Source: an uncultured Alphaproteobacteria bacterium
Lineage (GTDB): Bacteria > Pseudomonadota > Alphaproteobacteria > Rickettsiales > UBA1997
DNA length: 8,541 bases
NCBI GenBank assembly: GCA_903927415.1
Contig: CAIYMZ010000033.1
Span: 1-8,541 of the forward strand
Direction of reading: 5' to 3'
The notes below the pieces were generated by a model, which worked only from the letters and a program-made list of their open reading frames with translations, had not been told where the DNA came from and did not search any database. Within the stretch, counting starts at the first letter, position 1. Every line of letters starts with the position of its first letter. Below are positions 1 to 6,104 of the stretch, piece after piece. The position numbers were made by a program, and so were the translations under genes.

Positions 1-11
1 AGCCAAACTCA

Positions 12-84
12 CACCCCTCCCCGGATCGCGAAAGGCCAAACTCCGTTTGGCTTCGCTCTCCGACCCTCCCTCAAGGGGAGGGTG
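12..84. repeat. GC-rich palindromic intergenic repeat
   Basis: Nested inverted repeats abut the end of the cysteine desulfurase gene. GCCAAAC (35-41) pairs with GTTTGGC (45-51) around a 3-nt loop, and ACCCTCCC (63-70) pairs perfectly with GGGAGGGT (76-83) around 5 nt. The outer CACCCCTCCCC (12-22) is nearly the complement of GGGGAGGGTG (75-84). GCCAAAC also occurs at 2-8, so the element may extend past the window edge. There is no T-run after the stems on the minus strand, so it is not a classical intrinsic terminator. It is probably a dispersed palindromic element; copy number cannot be seen from here. Confidence 0.6.
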
Positions 85-85
85 A

Positions 86-1207
86 TTAGACCGAGTTTTT
101 TGGTCGCTTTAAAAACTCACCCCAGATTTTGACGAATTTTTCAACTTCGTCGCGAGTATTTTCTGGCGCTAAACTAACGCGAATGGCGCTGGTCGAAAAT
201 TCTGGCGCGATGTGCATTGCTTGCAAAATTCTGGAGGCGGTGGAACTGCCGGAAGAGCAGGCGGGGCCGGCGCTGACGCAGATTCCATTTAAATCGAAAT
301 TAATTAATTGTGTTTGGGAGTCGCAATTGCGACTGGCGATGTAGCTAGTGTTTGGAAGTCTCGCGACGTTTTCTGAAAAAATTTTTACGTCACTGCCGCC
401 TATTTTTTTGACTTCAGCTTCAAGAAAATCGCGCAATTTTTTTACCTCTTCGTAAGCAGAAATTTTTTGTACTGCTAATTTGCACGCCTCGCCAAAACCG
501 GCGATTCCAGCGACATTCGTGGTTCCGGCGCGTTTCGACTTTTCTTGTTTGCCGCCGAAAATTAGCGGACGAATTTCCAATCCTTTGCGAATCAAAAGTG
601 CACCGACACCTTGCGGACCGTTTAATTTGTGCGCGGAAACTGCGGCGAAATCAGCGTTAATTTTTTCCAAATCGACGGGAATTTTTCCGAGCGCTTGCAC
701 TAAATCGCAGTGAAATAATCCGCCTTTTTGGTGAGTTAATTTGGCGATTTCGGCGACGGGCTGAATTGCTCCCGTCTCGTTATTGGCAAGCATTGTACAG
801 GTTAAAAATTTTTCACTATGCTTGTCACCTTGGGGTAATTTTTTTTCCAAATCCGCAACGTCAATCAACCCATTTTCCAGCGCCGCAATTTCAACAATTT
901 TTTTTCCGGCTGGCCGACATTCGTAAACCGAGGAATGTTCAATCGCGCTGAAGAAAATTGTTTCGGCGTCACTGCCCGACATTGCGGTGTTTGTGGCTTC
1001 GGTTGAAGAGCCGGTAAAAATCACTTCGTAATTTTCGGCATTGAGTAGGTTTTTTAATTCTTGGCGTGCAGCTTCGACCAGCTTGGTGGCGTGACGTCCA
1101 AGTTGGTGACTCGAAGAATTATTGAGCGGCAATTGGTAGGCCTCGGTCATTTTAGCAAGAACCTGCGGAGCCAGTCTGGTCGTGGCGTTGTGATCAAAAA
1201 AAATCAT
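86..1207 (-). CDS. Cysteine desulfurase (NifS/IscS family, group I)
   Basis: A PLP-dependent enzyme that removes sulfur from L-cysteine as a protein-bound persulfide for Fe-S cluster assembly (and possibly tRNA thiolation) in the cytosol. It has 373 residues from the chosen start, normal for short NifS-like members. Visible landmarks are the N-terminal DHNATT (5-10), H91 of EHSS over the cofactor, ANNETG (141-146), D168 and Q171 as PLP contacts, SAHK with the Schiff-base lysine K194, and SAGPACSSGS with the likely catalytic cysteine C317. An in-frame ATG seven codons upstream (at 1228) lies inside the palindromic repeat, so the ATG at 1207 is preferred; AGGA lies about 12 nt before it. The gene follows iscR by 116 nt on the same strand. 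In relatives such a gene sits between an Rrf2 regulator and iscS/iscU or suf genes; which paralog this is cannot be decided because the downstream side is outside the window. Confidence 0.93.
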   Translation of the reverse strand: MIFFDHNATTRLAPQVLAKMTEAYQLPLNNSSSHQLGRHATKLVEAARQELKNLLNAENYEVIFTGSSTEATNTAMSGSDAETIFFSAIEHSSVYECRPAGKKIVEIAALENGLIDVADLEKKLPQGDKHSEKFLTCTMLANNETGAIQPVAEIAKLTHQKGGLFHCDLVQALGKIPVDLEKINADFAAVSAHKLNGPQGVGALLIRKGLEIRPLIFGGKQEKSKRAGTTNVAGIAGFGEACKLAVQKISAYEEVKKLRDFLEAEVKKIGGSDVKIFSENVARLPNTSYIASRNCDSQTQLINFDLNGICVSAGPACSSGSSTASRILQAMHIAPEFSTSAIRVSLAPENTRDEVEKFVKIWGEFLKRPKNSV

Positions 1208-1217
1208 AAATTTAGCT

Positions 1218-1312
1218 TTTCCTGTCATTCCCGCGAAGGCGGGAATCCAGTTGGTAACAACGAATTAGAATTTGTTTTTCTGGATTCCCGCCTGCGCGGG
1301 AATGACAGGAAA
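1218..1312. repeat. 95-bp inverted-repeat element (MITE-like) between iscR and the desulfurase gene
   Basis: Two 33-bp arms, 1218-1250 and 1280-1312, are reverse complements with a single mismatch and enclose a 29-bp AT-rich spacer. Each arm is itself a hairpin: ATTCCCGC and GCGGGAAT around GAAG on the left or CTGC on the right. CATTCCCGCG...CGGGAATCC-type units are common dispersed repeats in bacteria, including Rickettsiales. No transposase is present. In the minus-strand transcript the element would form a long hairpin between iscR and the desulfurase gene, and might attenuate transcription or stabilise the iscR segment; that is inference. Confidence 0.85.
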
Positions 1313-1323
1313 TAAAAAATTTT

Positions 1324-1719
1324 TTACAAATCACGAAGTGAGATTGAATTTAAATATTCGTAAATTTTATTTTCCAAACCGTGCCAAAGGTGGTGGGTCT
1401 TGCATTTGACGCCGCTGCTGACGCAACTTTTTTTCTCGGAAGTGCAGCGCGTCATTTTTACCGACTCACCAATTGCTTTGATTATTTCAGCAATCGTAAT
1501 TTTTTCGCGACTCTTTCCTAAAACGTAACCACCTCCCGGACCCTTGACCGAGTTGACAATTCCCGCTTTTTTCAAACGCGCAAAAATTTGTTCGAGGTAA
1601 GAAAGCGAAATTTTTTGGCGCTGAGAAATTGTCAGCAACGAAACCGGCTGATTGGTTTTTTCGTCAGCAATTTCGATTACCGCCATTACGGCGTAGCGTG
1701 CTTTGGTTGTTAGAATCAT
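1324..1719 (-). CDS. iscR: Fe-S cluster-sensing transcriptional regulator IscR (Rrf2 family)
   Basis: An Rrf2-family winged-helix repressor that reads Fe-S cluster status through a [2Fe-2S] centre and controls cluster-assembly genes. It has 131 residues, shorter than E. coli IscR (162) because the variable C-terminal tail is missing. The N-terminus MILTTKARYAVMA is typical. The recognition-helix region ISLSYLEQ includes E43, the residue linked in E. coli to discrimination between site types, and the wing is GPGGGY (60-65). The cluster ligands are all present as C92, C99, C106 and H109, with spacing one residue wider per step than E. coli C92/C98/C104/H107. It is the first gene of the minus-strand unit, with the desulfurase downstream. 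A type 1 IscR operator lies 11 nt upstream of the ATG, implying autorepression. There is no clear Shine-Dalgarno; the leader is AT-rich. Confidence 0.95.
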   Translation of the reverse strand: MILTTKARYAVMAVIEIADEKTNQPVSLLTISQRQKISLSYLEQIFARLKKAGIVNSVKGPGGGYVLGKSREKITIAEIIKAIGESVKMTRCTSEKKSCVSSGVKCKTHHLWHGLENKIYEYLNSISLRDL

Positions 1720-1730
1720 TGGAATTTTAA

Positions 1731-1755
1731 ATGCCTGACTAAATTAGTAGGCTAT
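1731..1755 (-). promoter_or_regulatory. Type 1 IscR operator
   Basis: Read on the minus strand, the 25 bases begin ATAGCCTACT, continue AATT and end TAGTCAGGCAT. Against the type 1 IscR consensus as I recall it (ATASYYGACT, RWWW, YAGTCRRSTAT) 23 of 25 positions agree; the differences are T for G at position 7 and C for T at position 23. The site begins at the -10 box of the proposed iscR promoter and covers the expected transcription start, a placement suited to repression by holo-IscR. Seen: sequence match and placement. Inferred: binding and repression. Confidence 0.8.
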
Positions 1756-1783
1756 TTTTAAGCGGGGGGATTTTTAGGCTCAA
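1755..1783 (-). promoter_or_regulatory. Putative sigma-70 promoter of iscR
   Basis: On the minus strand TTGAGC (1783-1778) and TAAAAA (1760-1755) are separated by 17 bp. Each box matches the consensus at 4 of 6 positions. The -10 box touches the IscR operator, and the predicted start falls within it, giving a leader of roughly 30 nt. The boxes alone are modest; the fit with the operator raises the credibility. Confidence 0.5.
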
Positions 1784-1811
1784 GGGGAAATTTTTAGTGA
1801 TTATCCGCCGC

Positions 1812-1836
1812 AGGTCGGCATTTATAATGCCAACCT
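1812..1836 (+). promoter_or_regulatory. TATAAT box inside an inverted repeat, likely promoter of the 1950 gene
   Basis: A perfect TATAAT (1823-1828) lies in the centre of an imperfect palindrome: AGGT and GGCAT (1812-1821) against ATGCC and ACCT (1827-1836), with one mismatched pair. The -35 region at the right distance (around 1800-1805) is poor, which could mean activator dependence. The symmetrical sequence around the -10 could be an operator, or the palindrome could be chance. A start near 1835 would leave a leader of about 115 nt. Confidence 0.4.
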
Positions 1837-1876
1837 AGAAGTTCATGCGCTTGTATTTCATTTTGAACTGAACATG

Positions 1877-1907
1877 AGGACGGGGTTGTAAACTTCGTCC
1901 TGCGAAG
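1877..1907 (+). promoter_or_regulatory. Two mutually exclusive hairpins in the leader of the 1950 gene
   Basis: AGGACG (1877-1882) can pair with CGTCCT (1896-1901), while CTTCG (1893-1897) can pair with CGAAG (1903-1907). The two stems share bases 1896-1897 and part of each other's loops, so they cannot coexist. No T-run follows, so this is not a terminator-type attenuator. Any regulatory role is speculative; an alternative is relic palindromic repeat sequence. Confidence 0.3.
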
Positions 1908-1938
1908 GGAAAATGGATAAATTTTAAAAACTAAAATT

Positions 1939-1943
1939 GAGGG
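1939..1943 (+). promoter_or_regulatory. Shine-Dalgarno site that sets the start at 1950
   Basis: GAGGG ends directly before an ATG at 1944 (spacing 0, unusable) and lies 6 nt before the in-frame ATG at 1950, which is ideal. The protein should therefore begin MSRDRKG. This is the clearest Shine-Dalgarno in the window. Confidence 0.7.
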
Positions 1944-1949
1944 ATGTAT

Positions 1950-2456
1950 ATGTCACGAGATCGTAAAGGGGTTTTTGTAATCGATGATACAAAAGATAAA
2001 CTAGAAAATCTGACCAGAATTCTTGAAAAATATCATGAGAGTTTATTCACATTTTCAATGGATCAAGAAGACAGAATTGTGATAGCTGACAGCTTGTTGG
2101 AAGCGATAAAGGCATCTCATCAAATTGCTTCCGTTAAAGAAGCGGTATTGTGGCCGATATTGCCGCGATTGATCAATGGTTACAAAATTATCAAAGATGA
2201 AAGAAGTGTTTTTACTGATGCGATTGCTGACATCATTGTGTTGGTGTTAATTAACGCCAAGGAACTGGATTATGAGCAGAAAATAGACGCTTTACAGGAA
2301 GTATTGCGTGAAGCGAGGATGGGATCTGAGGAGAGTTCAATTTTATATGACAAGTATCACGCAGCTGTTGCTAGGGTGCGTGAAACAAGAAGTGAAGTTG
2401 ATGAGCGAGCTCGGAGAGATATCGTGAAAGTAACACCTGTTGCTATGAGGCGCTAA
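1950..2456 (+). CDS. Hypothetical protein, 168 residues, predicted mostly helical and soluble
   Basis: I do not recognise a family. The protein has no signal peptide, no membrane segment and no cysteine. It is rich in Glu, Lys, Arg, Ile, Leu and Ala. Much of it reads as amphipathic helices, for example DTKDKLENLTRILEKYHESL near the start, YEQKIDALQEVLREARM near 117-133, and a highly charged C-terminal helix with RARRD. The short N-terminal VFVIDD could be a beta strand, but there is no further support for a receiver-domain fold. The start is fixed by GAGGG 6 nt upstream. It is divergent from iscR. The frame stays open after the TAA at 2454-2456 into the 2487 ORF, so it may once have been longer. 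Its good Shine-Dalgarno contrasts with the housekeeping genes here, a possible sign of different origin. Confidence 0.75.
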   Translation: MSRDRKGVFVIDDTKDKLENLTRILEKYHESLFTFSMDQEDRIVIADSLLEAIKASHQIASVKEAVLWPILPRLINGYKIIKDERSVFTDAIADIIVLVLINAKELDYEQKIDALQEVLREARMGSEESSILYDKYHAAVARVRETRSEVDERARRDIVKVTPVAMRR

Positions 2457-2486
2457 GTAAGCAGAGGAGTTGGGGAAGATACTGGG

Positions 2487-2795
2487 ATGAGAGGGCTAGG
2501 TGTGAGGCGATTACGACAACAAAGAGGCGCTTTTGGAGAATATCCAAATGAGAGAAGAAGGGGTGCAGATGCTTCGAGTGTAATTAATTTTTCGCATCAA
2601 GAGTCGGATGGCGAAGGATCGTTGGATGCAGAAATTGCGGTTGCGGCTCCTCCGACTGCCGCTACTCCGGCTGCCGTTCCTACGGCTCCAGTACAAGCTA
2701 TGCAGCCGCATCATGGATTTTTCATGCGATTGTTGAGAAGATGTTGTCCGGATCGTAGGGTTATTGCGGTAGATCGTGATGATGAAGGCCGTTAG
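2487..2795 (+). CDS. Small basic Ala/Pro-linker protein, or C-terminal remnant of the 1950 ORF
   Basis: Encodes 102 residues that I do not recognise. The order is a very Arg-rich N-terminus (MRGLGVRRLRQQRG), an acidic stretch around SDGEGSLDAE, an Ala/Pro/Thr linker (about 52-70), then HHGFFMRLLRRCCPDRR, a short hydrophobic-basic segment with a Cys-Cys pair. GGGGAAG lies about 8 nt before the ATG, a workable ribosome site, and GAGGAG lies further up. It is in the same frame as the preceding gene, with only TAA plus 10 sense codons between them, so it could be a second cistron or the broken tail of one ancestral ORF. The GFFMRLLRRCC segment could be a membrane-association or lipidation patch, but that is a guess. 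Confidence 0.5.
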   Translation: MRGLGVRRLRQQRGAFGEYPNERRRGADASSVINFSHQESDGEGSLDAEIAVAAPPTAATPAAVPTAPVQAMQPHHGFFMRLLRRCCPDRRVIAVDRDDEGR

Positions 2796-2899
2796 ATGAG
2801 AGGCGCTTGATTTTAAAATCTCGATTCATAATTTCCCGCCCCTTGTTTTTTTACGAAAATTGCGTCAGCAGTTTTTGCTTATTTACTAACTTTCTAACC

Positions 2900-2932
2900 G
2901 AAACCGTGCGAAGCCGCACAGACAAAGGTTTC
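2900..2932 (+). promoter_or_regulatory. Stem-loop in the rpsA leader
   Basis: GAAACC (2900-2905) pairs with GGTTTC (2927-2932), and the directly adjacent GTGCG (2906-2910) pairs with CGCAC (2915-2919) around the tetraloop AAGC. This makes an 11-bp stem with a 7-nt bulge on the 3' side (2920-2926). It ends 15 nt before the rpsA ATG, and no Shine-Dalgarno lies in between. In E. coli, rpsA is known to have a structured leader lacking a proper Shine-Dalgarno and to be repressed by S1 itself; a similar role here is inference. Confidence 0.5.
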
Positions 2933-2947
2933 AATTCCCCTAAATTT

Positions 2948-4669
2948 ATGACCATCCAATCACATGAAAGTGCGAATCCATTCGCGCAAGAAAATTTTGC
3001 TGACCTTTTTGAAGAATACGAAAAAGACAGTCAGAAACTAGTCGAAGGAACCGTCGTTAAAGGCGTGATTGTAGGCATCACCGATAAAGGTGTTGCTGTT
3101 GATATTGGCGCAAAATCAGTCGGATTTGTTGACATCATGGAATTCAAAAAAGACGGCGAAGTTGTTGAAGGCGACGTTGTTGACGTGTTTCTTGAAAGAC
3201 TCGAAAACAAAAGAGGCGAGCTTATCATCAGTCGTGACAATGCTCGGCGCTACAATAATTGGTATTATCTCAAGCATTGTTTGGAAGATAAAACTACGAT
3301 CGAAGGAAAAATTCTTGGCAAAGTTAAGGGTGGTTACGCCGTTGATGTTAATGGCATCACATGCTTTTTACCAAGAAGCCAAGTCGACACCATGTTGCTT
3401 TCTGATGACAGTTTCTTGATCAATAAAGTTGAGAAATTACAGGTTTTGAAAATTGATGATTTGCGTGGCAATGTTGTAGTTTCTCGCCGCGCTATTCTTG
3501 AGTCGCAACGCAATGTTGAAAAAGACAAAATGCTTTCCACAATCAAAGTGGGCGATGCTTTAGACGGCATGGTTAAAAATATCACCGACTATGGTGCATT
3601 CATTGATTTCGGAAGTTTTGACGGATTGTTGCATCTAACCGATATCTCTTGGTGCCGCGTGAGACATCCATCGGAGGTTTTGAAAGTTGGTCAAGAAGTG
3701 AAAGTTCAAGTTATTAAATTTGATGAAGCAACCAAGCGTATTTCACTTGGCATGAAGCAATTGCAACAAAATCCGTGGGAATCAATTGCGCAAAGATATC
3801 CTGTGAGTTCAGTGGTGAAGGGCAAAATCACCAACATTACCACCTACGGCGCATTTGTTGAAATTGAATCTGGTATCGAAGGTTTGGTGCATATTTCTGA
3901 AATGAGTTGGTTGAAAAATAACACAACTCCAAACAAGGGAATCGCTGCTGGTCAAGAAGTGGAAGTGATGGTTTTGGATATTAACTCCCAGAATCACCGC
4001 ATCTCTCTAGGCATGAAGCAATGCGAAAAAAATCCGTGGCAGGACTTTTCCGACAAGCATCAAGTTGGCGATGTCGTTGAAGGTATAGTAAAAAATTTCA
4101 CTGAATTCGGGCTTTTCATCGGCTTTGACAGCGGTGTTGATGGCTTGATCCATGTCTCTGATATTTCTGCCGAAGGAACCACAGACGAGATTTTGAAAAA
4201 ATTTAAAAAAGACGAAAAAATCAAAGTTATGGTTTTGGGCAGCAATTACGAGAAAGAGCGCATCAGCCTTGGGATCAGGCAGCTTGATAATCCTAACTTC
4301 AAAGCCGAGCTCGATAAAATTTCTGATGGTTTGATCGTTTCTTGCGTTGTCATCAACGTCAAAAAAGATTTCTTGGAAGTTGAGCTAGATAGTGGCTTGA
4401 AGGCCATCATCAAAAGGCTCGATCTTTCTCGCAACAAGCAAGATCAAAGAACCGAGAGATATGAAGTTGGCGATAGAACTGAAGCTAAAGTAATGCTGTT
4501 CAACAAAATCAGTGGCAAATTGCTTTTATCGATAAAGGACATGGAGGAAGATGAGCAAGAAGCCCACATTTATTCTGGCTCAGAAAGCGGCAGTGGAGCG
4601 ACAATTGGCAGTATTGCTGGTGACGTTCTTGAATCACTTTCGGTGGTTGAGAAGAACAAATCCGAATAG
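2948..4669 (+). CDS. rpsA: 30S ribosomal protein S1
   Basis: The large RNA-binding protein of the small subunit that captures and unfolds mRNA. It has 573 residues, the full bacterial length, with six S1 OB-fold repeats at about 30-98, 115-182, 200-270, 287-357, 373-444 and 460-531. Repeats 3-5 carry the classic signature, for example DYGAFIDF...GLLHLTDISW, TYGAFVEI...GLVHISEMSW and EFGLFIGF...GLIHVSDIS, each closing with RISLG-type strands. Repeats 1 and 2 are divergent, as expected for ribosome-docking domains. The C-terminus is an acidic, Ser/Gly-rich tail. The frame is open 47 codons further upstream, but the conserved N-terminus (MTIQSHESANPFAQENFADLF) sets the start at 2948. There is no Shine-Dalgarno, which matters more than usual since S1 normally helps such mRNAs. 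sppA follows after 3 nt. cmk, the common upstream neighbour, is absent. Confidence 0.97.
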   Translation: MTIQSHESANPFAQENFADLFEEYEKDSQKLVEGTVVKGVIVGITDKGVAVDIGAKSVGFVDIMEFKKDGEVVEGDVVDVFLERLENKRGELIISRDNARRYNNWYYLKHCLEDKTTIEGKILGKVKGGYAVDVNGITCFLPRSQVDTMLLSDDSFLINKVEKLQVLKIDDLRGNVVVSRRAILESQRNVEKDKMLSTIKVGDALDGMVKNITDYGAFIDFGSFDGLLHLTDISWCRVRHPSEVLKVGQEVKVQVIKFDEATKRISLGMKQLQQNPWESIAQRYPVSSVVKGKITNITTYGAFVEIESGIEGLVHISEMSWLKNNTTPNKGIAAGQEVEVMVLDINSQNHRISLGMKQCEKNPWQDFSDKHQVGDVVEGIVKNFTEFGLFIGFDSGVDGLIHVSDISAEGTTDEILKKFKKDEKIKVMVLGSNYEKERISLGIRQLDNPNFKAELDKISDGLIVSCVVINVKKDFLEVELDSGLKAIIKRLDLSRNKQDQRTERYEVGDRTEAKVMLFNKISGKLLLSIKDMEEDEQEAHIYSGSESGSGATIGSIAGDVLESLSVVEKNKSE

Positions 4670-4672
4670 CCC

Positions 4673-5596
4673 ATGCACTTCTCAGACAATCTAGCCGCGC
4701 TGGTTTATCTCAAAAATAAAGTTCACAAATGGAAAAATGTCGCACTCTTGTTCGGCATTTTTTCTTTGTTGATAAGTTTGAAGCTACTACTTGGCGTTGG
4801 CTTATCAGGTGATGTGATGGAGGGCGATTACATTGCCAATATCAAAATCGAAGGTGTAATTTTTGAAGATGATTTTCGTAGCGAGATTCTCAAAAAAGTT
4901 GCGGAAGACGATGCAGTCAGAGCAGTGATCGTCAATATCGATAGTCCCGGCGGCGGCATCGTTGGTAGCGAGATTTTGTTTGATGATCTGCGAGTTATTG
5001 CTGCAAAAAAACTGATGGTGGTTTTGATGGGTTCGGTTGCTGCATCCGGTGGATACATGGCAGCGGTCGCATCAGATTACATCATTGCTCGTAATGGCAC
5101 CTTAACTGGCTCAATTGGTGTGTTGATGGAATCACCGGAGGTTACTGATTTAGCCAGCAAAATTGGTGTTAAGTTTAATACTTACAAATCATCTCCACTC
5201 AAAGGCAGCCCATCTCCATTTGAAAAATCCAATCCATCGGTTGATAGAGTCATCAAAGAATCAATTTTTGATTCTTACCAGTTTTTTGCTGATTTAGTGC
5301 GCGAGAGAAGAGGGGAGCGGCTCAACAAAAAATTTGCCGACACAATTTTTGATGGTCGAGTTTTTACCGGAAGACAAGCTCTACAAGTTGGGCTCATTGA
5401 CAAAATTGGAGGAAAAGATGACGCACTTTTTTATCTCAGCACAAACAAAATTGACGTAAAAAAATTATCAGTTCGTGAAGTTGAAATTACTAAAAAAGAT
5501 GGAAAATTTTTTGATAAATTTTTTGGTTTTTTACCATTTTTTAATGGTGGAAAATCGGCAAATTCTTATCATCAAATTATGGCGATTACTCAATAA
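4673..5596 (+). CDS. sppA: Signal peptide peptidase SppA (36-kDa type, S49 family)
   Basis: A membrane-anchored serine protease of family S49 that degrades signal peptides left in the membrane after secretion. It has 307 residues, the short single-domain form. An N-terminal anchor spans about 22-42 (NVALLFGIFSLLISLKLLLG), with the catalytic domain expected on the periplasmic side. IDSPGGG (89-95) forms the oxyanion region, S125 in AASGGYM is the nucleophile, and K177 in PLKGSPSP is the likely general base of the Ser/Lys dyad. GTLTGSIGV (142-150) is a further family motif. The start follows the rpsA stop by three bases and has no nearby Shine-Dalgarno, suggesting co-transcription and translational coupling with rpsA, an association also seen in other alphaproteobacteria. 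The C-terminal 40 residues are variable and lysine/phenylalanine-rich. Confidence 0.93.
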   Translation: MHFSDNLAALVYLKNKVHKWKNVALLFGIFSLLISLKLLLGVGLSGDVMEGDYIANIKIEGVIFEDDFRSEILKKVAEDDAVRAVIVNIDSPGGGIVGSEILFDDLRVIAAKKLMVVLMGSVAASGGYMAAVASDYIIARNGTLTGSIGVLMESPEVTDLASKIGVKFNTYKSSPLKGSPSPFEKSNPSVDRVIKESIFDSYQFFADLVRERRGERLNKKFADTIFDGRVFTGRQALQVGLIDKIGGKDDALFYLSTNKIDVKKLSVREVEITKKDGKFFDKFFGFLPFFNGGKSANSYHQIMAITQ

Positions 5597-5646
5597 AAAT
5601 ATTTGCGTGAAGCCACGATAGCGCTGGTTTTGAAGGGTTTTATAGT

Positions 5647-5675
5647 TTTATATTTGCTATTTAAATTCCGATAAT
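5647..5675 (+). promoter_or_regulatory. Possible acpP promoter
   Basis: TTTATA (5647-5652) and GATAAT (5670-5675) are 17 bp apart and match the sigma-70 boxes at 4 and 5 of 6 positions. This would give acpP a leader of about 75 nt. The surrounding 161-bp gap between sppA and acpP is AT-rich and has no convincing terminator, so read-through from sppA is also possible. Confidence 0.35.
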
Positions 5676-5757
5676 TAGGTTGCCGCGCTTCCCAAACTTT
5701 TTTAGAAGTTCCAAGCACATTTTTTCAAACCCTTTTTATCAACCAATCTTAATTTTT

Positions 5758-6000
5758 ATGACCAACAATAACGAGATTTTTGACAGAGTTAAAAAAATCA
5801 TCATCAATCATTTGGGAGCTGAAGAAGCAAAAGTTACCGAAACTGCAAATTTCATCGATGATTTAGGTGCAGATAGTTTGGATCAAGTTGAGCTAGTTAT
5901 GGCTTTCGAAGAAGAATTCGGAATCGAAATTCCTGACGAAGCTGCAGAAAAAATCGTCAATGTCGGCAATGCCGTGAAATACATTTCTGAAAACATGTAG
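5758..6000 (+). CDS. acpP: Acyl carrier protein
   Basis: A small acidic four-helix protein that carries acyl chains on a phosphopantetheine arm through fatty acid and lipid A precursor synthesis. It has 80 residues, a normal length. The attachment serine is S40 in the canonical DDLGADSLDQVELVMAFEEE, followed by FGIEIPDE and a final helix ending KYISENM. The reading frame is open 26 codons further upstream, but conserved ACP sequence begins at MTNNNEIF, and the added residues would be hydrophobic and unlike ACP. No Shine-Dalgarno is visible; the leader is T/A-rich. In many proteobacteria acpP sits between fabG and fabF; here it stands alone between sppA and a strong terminator, so it is a detached copy or a rearranged locus. 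Confidence 0.96.
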   Translation: MTNNNEIFDRVKKIIINHLGAEEAKVTETANFIDDLGADSLDQVELVMAFEEEFGIEIPDEAAEKIVNVGNAVKYISENM

Positions 6001-6018
6001 CTTGTTTTTGGAAGAAAT

Positions 6019-6056
6019 AAAAAAGCCTCCGGGGAGAAATCTTCGGAGGCTTTTTT
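6019..6056. terminator. Bidirectional intrinsic terminator between acpP and queC
   Basis: Six A, then GCCTCCG (6025-6031), pair perfectly with CGGAGGC (6044-6050) and six T around a 12-nt loop. The GC-rich stem followed by a T-run works on both strands, ending acpP from the left and queC from the right. It starts 19 nt after the acpP stop. Confidence 0.92.
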
Positions 6057-6068
6057 ATTGGATTTTTC

Positions 6069-6099
6069 GTCATCCTCGGTGCTGTGCGTCAAGGATGAC
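6069..6099. repeat. Short palindromic repeat, GTCATCCT type
   Basis: GTCATCCT (6069-6076) and AGGATGAC (6092-6099) form an 8-bp inverted repeat around 15 nt, just beyond the queC stop. Units of this kind are common dispersed elements in Rickettsiales genomes. In the queC transcript it lies between the stop codon and the terminator. Confidence 0.6.
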
Positions 6100-6104
6100 A
6101 CGCA

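Noticed and set aside
1208..1228. Longer N-terminus for the cysteine desulfurase
   Set aside because: The upstream ATG is supplied by the palindromic repeat, and the family normally begins just before the DHNATT-type motif.
1218..1312. CRISPR array
   Set aside because: There are only two arms, in opposite orientation, without regularly spaced direct repeats; no array of any kind is seen in the window.
2807..2947. 47-residue N-terminal extension of S1
   Set aside because: The added residues are hydrophobic and unlike S1, and cover the stem-loop leader; conserved S1 sequence starts at 2948.
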